From NCBI GenBank assembly GCA_016125285.1, contig WGMA01000037.1, positions 1 through 64,000 on the forward strand: a stretch of 64,000 nt of DNA. The letters are read 5' to 3'. Below the pieces are notes generated by a model that did no database searches, was not told where the DNA came from, and saw nothing but the letters and a program-made list of their open reading frames with translations. Below are positions 34,246 to 41,324 of this stretch, one piece after another. A program made the position numbers and the translations under genes. Numbering within the stretch: position 1 is the stretch's first letter; every line of letters starts with the position of its first letter. The DNA is from Phycisphaera sp. (GTDB taxonomy: Bacteria; Planctomycetota; Phycisphaerae; Phycisphaerales; Zrk34).

Positions 34246-37200
34246 ATGAACAGCCATTCCATTCGTCAACACGCACGACGCACCTGGCGGGTCACGATGA
34301 GCCGCCGACGCTCCCGCGGCTCGCTGCTGCTGCTGGTCGTCGCGTCGCTGCTGTTCCTGCTGCTGCTCGGCCTGACGTACATGGAGGTCGCCAAGCAGGA
34401 CCGCATCGCCACGCGGAACCTCTACATCCGCCGCGACCTCGACCTGCAGCTGCGCGAGATCCGCGACGTTATCGCCAGCAGGCTCAAGCAGGACCTGGGC
34501 ATCGACGACAACAGCACGCCCGGCACCCTTACCGACGACCGCTTCTTCGACAAGAACAACGGCGACGGGCAGGAAAGCTACGACTACCCCGGCCCGGTCG
34601 ATAAGTGGCTCGCCGAAACGATCCCCAGCAGCGGTACGACGTTCGCGCAGATCACGCTGCTCGGCGCCAACTACTCGGCCGGCGGCACGACGCAGACCGG
34701 CGTGAACGCGCAGGATGTGTCCGCGGTCAACGGCCAGGCGATCACGTCCGAGCCGCGCGCCGACGCCGATGGTGACCAGCTCCTCGACTCGAAATTCGAA
34801 GACGCGCCGATCCCGATGCTGCACGGCGTGCGCTACTACATGGCCGTCCGCATCATCGACAACAGCAGCCTCGTCAACCTCAACACGGCGCTGGCGTTGA
34901 GCAACGGCGGCACGTTCGGCACGACGGTGAACAACGCGCCGCGCTGGTGGTACCCCAGTGAGATCAACGCCGCCAACATGATCAACGGGTTCACGAGCGG
35001 CAGCTACGGCAATCGAAACGCGGAGTTTGCAAAGCTTCAGGCCTACCGCACGGGCTCGGCGACGGTGCCGCTGCCTTGGGGCGGAGCGATCAGCCAGCGT
35101 GCGGACTACTGGCTTAACGGGCCGGCCGTGTACGGCAATACGGTTCTGCAGAGCGCCGGTGGTCGCGCTTACAAGCTGATCGCCGACAGCGAGATCGAAC
35201 TCCGGCACCGTTTCGCTCTGAAGAACTCGATGATCCGTTCGACCCTCGAAGAGCGGATGACGACGACCGGCGACAACACCGTCCAGTCGCAGTTCCTCCG
35301 GTCCGACACGACCACGCCGGAGATTCAATGGAAGGACGCGCCGGACGTCGGGGGTTCGACGACGAACTACTTCGATCGCAACCCGCGTCTCTATTTCACG
35401 ACGATCAGCGGTTCGAGCATTCTGGCGCCGACGAAGAACGGCGAGTCGAGCACGATTGTCGGTGGCGCCGTCAGGCCCATCAGCGCGACGCTCAAGCGTG
35501 ACATCAACAAGCTGGCCGACGAGGAGGCCGACGGCAACCCCGCGACCAAGCCGATGGGAGTCGCGTACAACCAGATCCTCGGCACGGGCACGCTTACAGC
35601 CAATACGACCACCGCGACGATCACCGGCGCGTCGGCGAAGGCCCAGGCGATGGCCGACATGCTTGCGGTCAACACCGTGGACTACCGCGACGCCGACAGC
35701 AAAGTAACGCGTGTCAGCGTCACGACGGACGGCGGCCCCGTGACCATGTACGGCCTCGAGGCGCTGCCCTACATCGCCGAGACCTACGCCCAGCGTCACT
35801 ACACCTACGACACGACGGGCAACAACTGGGTCGCGGGCCCCGGTGAAACGGCTGGCTACGTGATCGAGATCCGCAACCCGCATCGCAAGCCTGTGGACCT
35901 GTCGACGGTATATCTCAAATTCGGACCGGCCCCGCCCGCGGGAACGCTTCAGGCGCTTTCGGGGCAGGCGACGCTTGCGCCTGATGAAGCGCTCATTCTC
36001 TATCGGGATTCCACCGGCGGCGGCAACGATGGCGTGTCCACGCGCGTAACGGCCGCGGGCACGACCAACCCCGCGACAGTGGTGGCGATTGCTGAAAACT
36101 GGCCCAATCTCCCGGCCCCGCACGCTCCATTTGAGATCATGCTCGAGGTGGAGGACGACAGCGGCGCACTCGTTCCCTATCAGAAGACATTGGGGCTTTC
36201 GATGCCTGACCTGGGCGGTCCTGGCGACGCCACGAACCCGCCGACGACCACCAGCGCGTATTGGCAGGGTGGCTACATCGGCAACGGTAACGGCATCAAC
36301 GTCATGACCTTCCGCGGCACGCTGGGCACGAGCGACATGCACGCGTACCAGAACTCGCCGCCGCCGGACGGGGCGACGGGCTACACGTACGACGCCGGTT
36401 CGGATGCGCTCGGCGACTCGAGCAAGACGGCCGCTGGCGGGCCCGCCGACAAGGTCGATCTGACCGTGCTGTCGGACCCCAATCGTCAGATCGCGTTCAA
36501 CGACAGCGGATACATCTCTCACGTCGGCGAGTTGGCGCTGGTGACCACGCTGACTTGGCAGAACGCCGACGGGCATCGCATCGCGGACCAGTGGGCGGCG
36601 GGTACCAACTTCTACCTCGACTTCGCCAACACGGCGAACATGGTGGACACCACGCAGCAGCACCTGGCGGTGCCGCACGCGGTCATGCTGATCGATCGCT
36701 TCACGACGCTTAGTCCTTATGAAGACGGCGTCGACAACGATACGCCCAACACGGACGGCGTCGATGGGGCCGATACCGACGGCCAGGAGTTCTTCGTGCC
36801 CGGCACGCTGAACATCAACACCATGCCCAACAAGGCGTGGAACGCGCTTCCCATCGCCAACTCGACGACGCGTAACACGATCCGCGACGCGATCAAGGCG
36901 TATCGCGACGACCCGACGAAGCGTCCGACCAATCACCGCGTCTCAGGGGGCAGCTCCGCGAAGGGCATCAGCATGATCGGCGAGCTGATGAACATCTTTA
37001 ACACCAACAACGGCGCATACTCCGACCCGATCGGCAACGACGGCGCCGACACCTATCAGTTTGGCACAACGCCCATCGACTTCCTGTCCAACCCGACGAC
37101 GGCCGGCGCCGATGGCATCAAAGACGACCGGGAAGAGCGGTCGATGATGCTCCGCTGGCTCGGGCAGGTGTGCACGACGCGCAGCGACGTCTTCACGGCG

Positions 37201-37338
37201 TACGTGCTGCTGCGTGGTTACCGTGACCAGCCGCCAACTCAGGCTTTCGTCGAGCGTCGCGCGTTCATCATCTTCGACCGTTCGTCGGTTGAGGACAACA
37301 GCGGACGCGTGCGCATCCTGGGCCTGTACATCTACTGA
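34246..37338 (+). CDS. very large GspK/PilX-like minor pseudopilin
   Basis: The 1030-residue protein has a basic N-terminus followed by RSRG and a single membrane helix (SLLLLVVASLLFLLLLGLTY) in prepilin style but without Glu5. That absence is characteristic of GspK and PilX-type tip subunits. The rest is a long exported domain with repeated segments like YYMAVRIIDNSSLVNLNTAL and FFVPGTLNINTMPNKAWNAL. The NLNTA and NINTM parts, with nearby alpha-helical stretches, recall the SAM-like domain of GspK, in which a minor pseudopilin caps the fibre. It is about three times the size of GspK. It starts 21 bases after pseudopilin 5 with AAAGGA before the ATG. Confidence 0.75.
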   Translation: MNSHSIRQHARRTWRVTMSRRRSRGSLLLLVVASLLFLLLLGLTYMEVAKQDRIATRNLYIRRDLDLQLREIRDVIASRLKQDLGIDDNSTPGTLTDDRFFDKNNGDGQESYDYPGPVDKWLAETIPSSGTTFAQITLLGANYSAGGTTQTGVNAQDVSAVNGQAITSEPRADADGDQLLDSKFEDAPIPMLHGVRYYMAVRIIDNSSLVNLNTALALSNGGTFGTTVNNAPRWWYPSEINAANMINGFTSGSYGNRNAEFAKLQAYRTGSATVPLPWGGAISQRADYWLNGPAVYGNTVLQSAGGRAYKLIADSEIELRHRFALKNSMIRSTLEERMTTTGDNTVQSQFLRSDTTTPEIQWKDAPDVGGSTTNYFDRNPRLYFTTISGSSILAPTKNGESSTIVGGAVRPISATLKRDINKLADEEADGNPATKPMGVAYNQILGTGTLTANTTTATITGASAKAQAMADMLAVNTVDYRDADSKVTRVSVTTDGGPVTMYGLEALPYIAETYAQRHYTYDTTGNNWVAGPGETAGYVIEIRNPHRKPVDLSTVYLKFGPAPPAGTLQALSGQATLAPDEALILYRDSTGGGNDGVSTRVTAAGTTNPATVVAIAENWPNLPAPHAPFEIMLEVEDDSGALVPYQKTLGLSMPDLGGPGDATNPPTTTSAYWQGGYIGNGNGINVMTFRGTLGTSDMHAYQNSPPPDGATGYTYDAGSDALGDSSKTAAGGPADKVDLTVLSDPNRQIAFNDSGYISHVGELALVTTLTWQNADGHRIADQWAAGTNFYLDFANTANMVDTTQQHLAVPHAVMLIDRFTTLSPYEDGVDNDTPNTDGVDGADTDGQEFFVPGTLNINTMPNKAWNALPIANSTTRNTIRDAIKAYRDDPTKRPTNHRVSGGSSAKGISMIGELMNIFNTNNGAYSDPIGNDGADTYQFGTTPIDFLSNPTTAGADGIKDDREERSMMLRWLGQVCTTRSDVFTAYVLLRGYRDQPPTQAFVERRAFIIFDRSSVEDNSGRVRILGLYIY

Positions 37339-37362
37339 TCGGTTCTGTGTGGAGGTTGTTTG

Positions 37363-38697
37363 ATGAAGCTCCGTTCGATCACTCTTGGCCTGGCAATCAT
37401 GCTCATCGGCGCGGCGAGCGCTGGGGCGCAGGACGCGCCGAAGGAGAAGCGGTATTTCTCGTCGAACCACCGCTTCCTGGCGCAGGTGGTGCCCGTCAGT
37501 CCCGCCGAGCTTGAAGAAAAGAAGGGCAAGAAGCCCGAGGTGCGCGTCTACATCGTCGAGCAGGGCGACCAGCTCAAGCCTTACTGGAAGACGGAGCTCG
37601 TCAACAAGTACGCGCCGAATTACCTGATCATCTCCGACGACGGGCGCCACGTGATCACGTTCGACAACTGGGCGTCGATCGGCCGCGGCGACGACGTGAT
37701 GGCGTTCTACAACAGCCAGGGGCTGCTCAAGAAGTACTCGCTGGAACAGGCGCTCGGCGTCAAGTCGCTGCCGGACGACAACTCGGCGATCCCGCACACC
37801 GACGAGTCACGATTCTGGAAGCAGTACTATCTCGAGGTGTTCGAGCAGTCCAAGGAACTACCCGACGGCCGAATCGTTCCGATCGACAACCCGGTGTATT
37901 GCCTCTGGCTGAACCACACACCGACCTGGAACTGCTTCGACATCAACACCGGCGAACGGATCCAAATCGACCCCCGCTACGCCGCGTACCTGAACAACAA
38001 GGTCGCGCCGTCGCTCACGACGTTGCTCGATTCGTACTCGAGCGACCGGCCGATGCCTTACAACATCAAGACCGCTGTGATGTTCCTCGGCACGCTCAAG
38101 CGTCAGCAGGACAATCAGATGTTCAGACGGTTCCTGGTCAACGAAGACTTTCAAACGCGCTACTCGATCTTGGAGGTCAACGGCCAGGAAGTGCCGGCCT
38201 TCTACACCGAGTCGTCCGTGCGTCGCATCGCCGACCGTGTGTTCGCCTACTGGCAGGCACAGGTGCCGGTCGAGAAGCTGTTCGACTACAAACCCGGCGA
38301 GCGGTACTTCTATCTCGGCACGGTGCGTGGCTCGATCAAACTGCCCGACGTGCCCTCGCAGGACACCGGTCCGATCTATATCTACCTCGTCCCCGCGCAG
38401 GCGGACATCAACCAGTGGGCGGCGAGCATGCCGAGGCAGGAAGCGGTGATCGACTTCCGTCGCGCGACGACCGCGCCGCTCGATCCCGAATTCAACTTCG
38501 TATTCGACGGCGTCCTGCCCGGGCAGTACCGCGTGAAGGTCGTGTGGGACAAGGCCCAGCCGTTCGAAGCAGGCAAGGCCGCGGTCAAAGTGCCCGGCAA
38601 GGGTGACTACGAGAACGCGCTCGGTCGCGCCGTGATCAACGTGCAGGCGCACGTCACGACGACCGTGGACACCATTGACGTCAATCAGGCGCGGTGA
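37363..38697 (+). CDS. secreted protein of unknown function, last gene of the pilus cluster
   Basis: The 444-residue protein has a signal peptide (MKLRSITLGLAIMLIGAASAGA, cut near residue 23). Its N-terminal half contains NHRFLAQVVP and YLIISDDGRHVITFDNW, a beta-propeller-blade-like pattern seen in many planctomycete exported proteins. The C-terminal part (PGQYRVKVVWDKAQPF) resembles an Ig-like or transthyretin-like strand arrangement. No family is assigned. GGAGG at 37351-37355 sets ATG 37363 as the start. It is followed by the cluster's terminator. Confidence 0.7.
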   Translation: MKLRSITLGLAIMLIGAASAGAQDAPKEKRYFSSNHRFLAQVVPVSPAELEEKKGKKPEVRVYIVEQGDQLKPYWKTELVNKYAPNYLIISDDGRHVITFDNWASIGRGDDVMAFYNSQGLLKKYSLEQALGVKSLPDDNSAIPHTDESRFWKQYYLEVFEQSKELPDGRIVPIDNPVYCLWLNHTPTWNCFDINTGERIQIDPRYAAYLNNKVAPSLTTLLDSYSSDRPMPYNIKTAVMFLGTLKRQQDNQMFRRFLVNEDFQTRYSILEVNGQEVPAFYTESSVRRIADRVFAYWQAQVPVEKLFDYKPGERYFYLGTVRGSIKLPDVPSQDTGPIYIYLVPAQADINQWAASMPRQEAVIDFRRATTAPLDPEFNFVFDGVLPGQYRVKVVWDKAQPFEAGKAAVKVPGKGDYENALGRAVINVQAHVTTTVDTIDVNQAR

Positions 38698-38749
38698 CGA
38701 CTACTCAGCCCTACCTCGTGTTGTGTTCCGACACGCAACACCCACCCTC

Positions 38750-38783
38750 GCCCTCGCCCCCCTCAGGGGTGAGGGCTTTTTTT
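38750..38783 (+). terminator. intrinsic terminator of the pilus/secretion cluster
   Basis: An 11-bp stem (GCCCTCGCCCC with GGGGTGAGGGC, one G-T pair) and 5-base loop is followed by seven consecutive T residues (38777-38783). It lies 50 bases after the last gene. The rnhA gene reads towards it from the other side. Confidence 0.9.
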
Positions 38784-38832
38784 ATGGATGTTGTGGGGGA
38801 TCGAACGTACGGCGAACGACGGCGTGATCGCG

Positions 38833-39321
38833 TCAGCCGCGGTGACGCTCGGCCTCGGCGAACGCCAACTGATCACAGCGCTCGTTTTCGACGTGTCCGG
38901 CGTGTCCGCGCGTCCACTCGGCGATCACCTCGTGCCGCTGCAGCAGCGCGTCGAGGTCCTTCCACAGGTCGGCGTTGAGCACCGGTTTCTTGTCCGCCTT
39001 GCGCCAGCCGCGTCGCTTCCAGCCCGCGAGCCACTCGTTGATGCCGTTGACCACGTACTGGCTGTCGGCGCACAGGCTGACCACGCTCGATCTATCCAGC
39101 GATCGCAGGCCCTCGATGGCGCCCATCAGTTCCATGCGGTTGTTCGTCGTGCGCGCCTCGCCGCCGCTGTCTTCGCGGACGAGCGCGCCGTCGTGATTCT
39201 TCAGCACGTAGGCCCAGCCGCCCGGGCCGGGATTGCCGAGGCAGGCGCCGTCGGTGAACAGCTGATAGCGCGGCGTGTCGCCGTCTGAATCCGCGTCGAA
39301 CTGAAGGCGCTGCTGTGTCAC
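38833..39321 (-). CDS. rnhA: ribonuclease HI
   Basis: The 162-residue protein has the complete RNase H active site: first Asp in LFTDGACLGNPGPGGWA, Glu in NNRMELMGAIEGL, Asp in LCADSQYVVNGI, and the final Asp in NERCDQLAF, with the basic handle KRRGWRKADKKPV between. It removes RNA from RNA-DNA hybrids in the cytoplasm. The first 15 residues (Gln/Asp-rich) extend beyond the usual start. The gene is convergent with the pilus cluster and lies just left of the integrated element. Confidence 0.94.
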   Translation of the reverse strand: MTQQRLQFDADSDGDTPRYQLFTDGACLGNPGPGGWAYVLKNHDGALVREDSGGEARTTNNRMELMGAIEGLRSLDRSSVVSLCADSQYVVNGINEWLAGWKRRGWRKADKKPVLNADLWKDLDALLQRHEVIAEWTRGHAGHVENERCDQLAFAEAERHRG

Positions 39322-39429
39322 GGGGAAGGTTGGATCCAGGAAAGGAGGACGGATGGATCGACGCCGCGAGCGACGCTAAACGCGTGCGTGCGCTGTCGCA
39401 CGACTGCCCGCCGCGCCGCAGGGGTGAGG

Positions 39430-39455
39430 GAAAGGGTGGCTGAGGGGATTCGAAC
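39430..39455 (+). repeat. left attachment site (attL) of the tRNA-His element
   Basis: The 26 bases starting GAAAGGGTGGCTGAGG are identical to 42939-42964, which contain the 3' end of tRNA-His. Here the tRNA body is absent, so this copy is the short duplicated end produced by integration. Identity stops sharply on both sides. Confidence 0.92.
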
Positions 39456-39642
39456 TCCGCAGCCCCCTGACGCAACAGGGGATGATACCAATGAGTTACC
39501 CGAAGAGGCAACCGAAGAGGGAGCGAAATCGGGCGCTGTTAGTAATCCGGAACTCCTGTACTTGATCTCAGTGTGGCCTACACTACCCGAAGAAGTCAGG
39601 CGAACAATCCTACGAATAGCAAGGTGGAGCGGGGATACATGA
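39430..39642 (+). pseudogene. stranded C-terminal tail of the integrase, in frame across attL
   Basis: Reading from the repeat, the frame ERVAEGIRT continues as PQPPDATGDDTNELPEE, then a polar linker and a compact helical tail (NPELLYLISVWPTLPEEV, then RRTILRIARW), with a TGA at 39640-39642. The repeat is read in the same frame in the integrase gene at the other end. On excision the integrase would therefore acquire these 62 residues. The tail resembles C-termini I remember from planctomycete recombinases (W-x-LP-x-x-(V/I)+ helix). It has no start codon of its own that looks used. The stop overlaps the next gene by ATGA. Confidence 0.7.
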
Positions 39643-40025
39643 AGCCACTCTTGATGGGAACGTGCATCGGTGCTCTGTTTGTAGTCGCTTGCCTTGGGAG
39701 CTATTGGTTTGGGCTTTCGGAAGGTAAGCAAGACAAGCAACTACAAATTGAGCAACAAGGGGAAGTGCGGTGTAAGTCTGGTAAGGGGTGTGGTTGCATG
39801 ATGCACACTTCGGATGGTCGGCCCTGGCGGACCTTCGAAGGTGGGTGTGAGTTTCATCCTGATGTGTTATGCCGATGTCGGTCGCAACAGGACATCTTGA
39901 ATCCCACAGACTCATCACTTCGACCGACCGACCCTAAGTTGATTCGTGAAGCATGGGAGCGAGGGGTTGAAGATGGATATAGGCACGCTGAAAGCAAGCT
40001 AGGTTCACCGAAGCCTCAGCAATAG
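39639..40025 (+). CDS. small Cys-rich membrane-anchored protein of the element
   Basis: The 128-residue protein has an N-terminal membrane segment (about residues 5-26, LLMGTCIGALFVVACLGSYW). The VVAC inside it could also act as a lipobox. The outer part carries seven cysteines in CKSGKGCGCMM, GGCEF and LCRC, perhaps a small metal-binding or disulfide domain. No family is recognised. The ATG at 39639 overlaps the stop of the integrase tail (ATGA), so it would be translationally coupled to the integrase in the excised circle but separated from it in the chromosome. AGGTGGAGC precedes the start. Confidence 0.6.
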   Translation: MKPLLMGTCIGALFVVACLGSYWFGLSEGKQDKQLQIEQQGEVRCKSGKGCGCMMHTSDGRPWRTFEGGCEFHPDVLCRCRSQQDILNPTDSSLRPTDPKLIREAWERGVEDGYRHAESKLGSPKPQQ

Positions 40026-40124
40026 ACACTGGGATGTTTCGCCGAAAATTTGCGAGAGGGCATCTAATAGAATCGGATAGCGCGATTTCCCCCGTGGCCC
40101 GGGCGCATGGCCAGTTTCCGATGC

Positions 40125-40832
40125 TCACGCCGCTTCTCGTTCAATGATGTCCCGCACCACCTTCGCGTGCCACTTGCCGCCGTTCTTCGGGGCGACTCCG
40201 CGACGCTCAAGGTCCGCAATGATGACGCGATAACTCTGACCCCGATCACGTAGACCTATCATAGAGCGTATGGCGCGTTGCTCATTCGAGTTCGGCAGAA
40301 GCCGGACCCCATCGTCGGCAAGCTCATAGCCGAAGGGGATACGCCCGCTGATGCGCTCGGATCGGTTCCGCTTGTGTGCCAGCGCCGTAGTCGTCCGCTC
40401 TGAGACTAGATCGCGTTCGAAGTCAGCAAGTACCGCCATCAGCTTGAAGAACATGCGCCCCGCCGCTGTGGTGGTGTCGAGTTGTTCGGAGAGACTCACA
40501 AGGTCCGCCCCGGCGTTGTCCAAGCGTTCAGCTATGGCGATAGCGTCAGTGGTCGACCTGGCAAGGCGCGAGAGAGAGTAGACCACCACAGCGGCCTTGT
40601 GCTTGCACGCCTGAACTAACGCCGCGTTGAGACCTGGACGGTTGTCCGCACGCTTGCCGCTGATCTCGTCTCCGTGAACGTCCAACAACGTCAGTCCGTG
40701 GAGATCACAGTAGGCACGAACCTTGGCGCGCTGTGCGTCGAGACTGATACCGTCTTCGGCTTGGCCCGCAGTGGACACCCGAACGTATCCGACAGCGACC
40801 TTCGTCACTTGCTTCTTACGTCTCTTTGCCAC
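40125..40832 (-). CDS. serine recombinase (resolvase/invertase family)
   Basis: The 235-residue protein has the resolvase catalytic domain. The nucleophile is in GYVRVSTAGQAEDG, followed by DEISGKRADNRPGL, VYSLSRLARSTTDAIA and ADFERDLVSERT, with helix E leading to a C-terminal DNA-binding part (GRIPFGYELADDG, IIADLERRGV). It cuts DNA with a 5'-phosphoserine link and would resolve dimers or invert a segment. A GTG start at 40832 is chosen because AAGGAG (40845-40840) lies 7 bases before it and the next residues (AKRRKKQV) are the usual N-terminus; the open frame extends 108 codons further without homology. It is transcribed away from the integrase. Confidence 0.88.
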   Translation of the reverse strand: MAKRRKKQVTKVAVGYVRVSTAGQAEDGISLDAQRAKVRAYCDLHGLTLLDVHGDEISGKRADNRPGLNAALVQACKHKAAVVVYSLSRLARSTTDAIAIAERLDNAGADLVSLSEQLDTTTAAGRMFFKLMAVLADFERDLVSERTTTALAHKRNRSERISGRIPFGYELADDGVRLLPNSNEQRAIRSMIGLRDRGQSYRVIIADLERRGVAPKNGGKWHAKVVRDIIEREAA

Positions 40833-40850
40833 GATGATTCTCCTTGTGTT

Positions 40851-40876
40851 TGTTACCGACCGTCCGGTTAGTAACA
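40851..40876. promoter_or_regulatory. inverted repeat upstream of the serine recombinase, possible operator
   Basis: TGTTAC and GTAACA, 14 bases apart, flank the region 6-30 bases before the ribosome binding site of the recombinase gene. Recombinases of this class often bind near their own promoter, so autoregulation is possible. No protein-binding evidence exists. Confidence 0.3.
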
Positions 40877-41004
40877 AGAATAGCGCCCGTTGGGTGTCCG
40901 CGCCAGTATGAATCTGCGCGATTGCTATACGATTTTGACGCGCGGATTGGGCTGCCGATGTAAGCCTACGTGGTGGGGTGTATCGGTTGTTTTCGGCACA
41001 GTCT

Positions 41005-41034
41005 TTGGACCTTTTTAGGCAATTCGTGTATAAT
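41005..41034 (+). promoter_or_regulatory. promoter reading towards the integrase
   Basis: A perfect -10 box TATAAT (41029-41034) is preceded at 18 bases by TTGGAC (41005-41010). Transcription would start near 41041, leaving a leader of about 280 bases before the integrase start. The palindrome GAGCATGCTC at 41048-41057 sits at the expected start of the transcript. Confidence 0.55.
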
Positions 41035-41324
41035 GCCAATGGACCAAGAGCATGCTCCGTAGTAGACGCACCAGTGTGGGCGTAGATGCGTCGAACCGTA
41101 CCCGGTAACGGGTTTGCCCCAGCGCGGCACAACGTCGCCAAAAGACTGCTCAACAACCGAACACCCGCCCGTCACAATTTCCCATCACCCTTACGACATC
41201 ACATTTGGTTTCGGTGTGCTCGGCGCGCTGACTATGTGGTCACTGCACCGCCACGCTGTACTTGTGTCGCCTATAGCGCGACAGAGAGGTTTGTCATTGT
41301 GCAAACTCATTGGAGTGTAGTCGG

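Larger units (their letters stand above)
40833..41324. other. 492-base divergent control region of the element
   Basis: No protein gene is convincing here. On the plus strand there is a strong promoter (41005-41034) about 290 bases before the integrase. Dyads include TGTTAC/GTAACA (40851-40856 and 40871-40876, just upstream of the recombinase), the perfect 10-bp palindrome GAGCATGCTC (41048-41057) right after the promoter, and ACCCG/CGGGT (about 41100-41113). Short frames (for example 41114-41320) encode nothing recognisable; one has a possible membrane segment. A structured leader RNA or operators for the element's own regulation is the simplest reading. Confidence 0.45.

Noticed and set aside
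34222-36936. A minus-strand open frame of about 900 codons opposite the GspK-like gene.
   Set aside because: Composition-driven shadow (RVxRRR-type sequence). The plus-strand gene has a leader, ribosome binding site and operon context.
39353-39379. An 8-codon plus-strand minigene (MDRRRERR) with a perfect AAAGGAGG ribosome binding site.
   Set aside because: Too short to support by sequence alone. It lies on the strand opposite to rnhA's upstream region and has no downstream gene to attenuate except the relic integrase tail. Noted as a possible coincidence.
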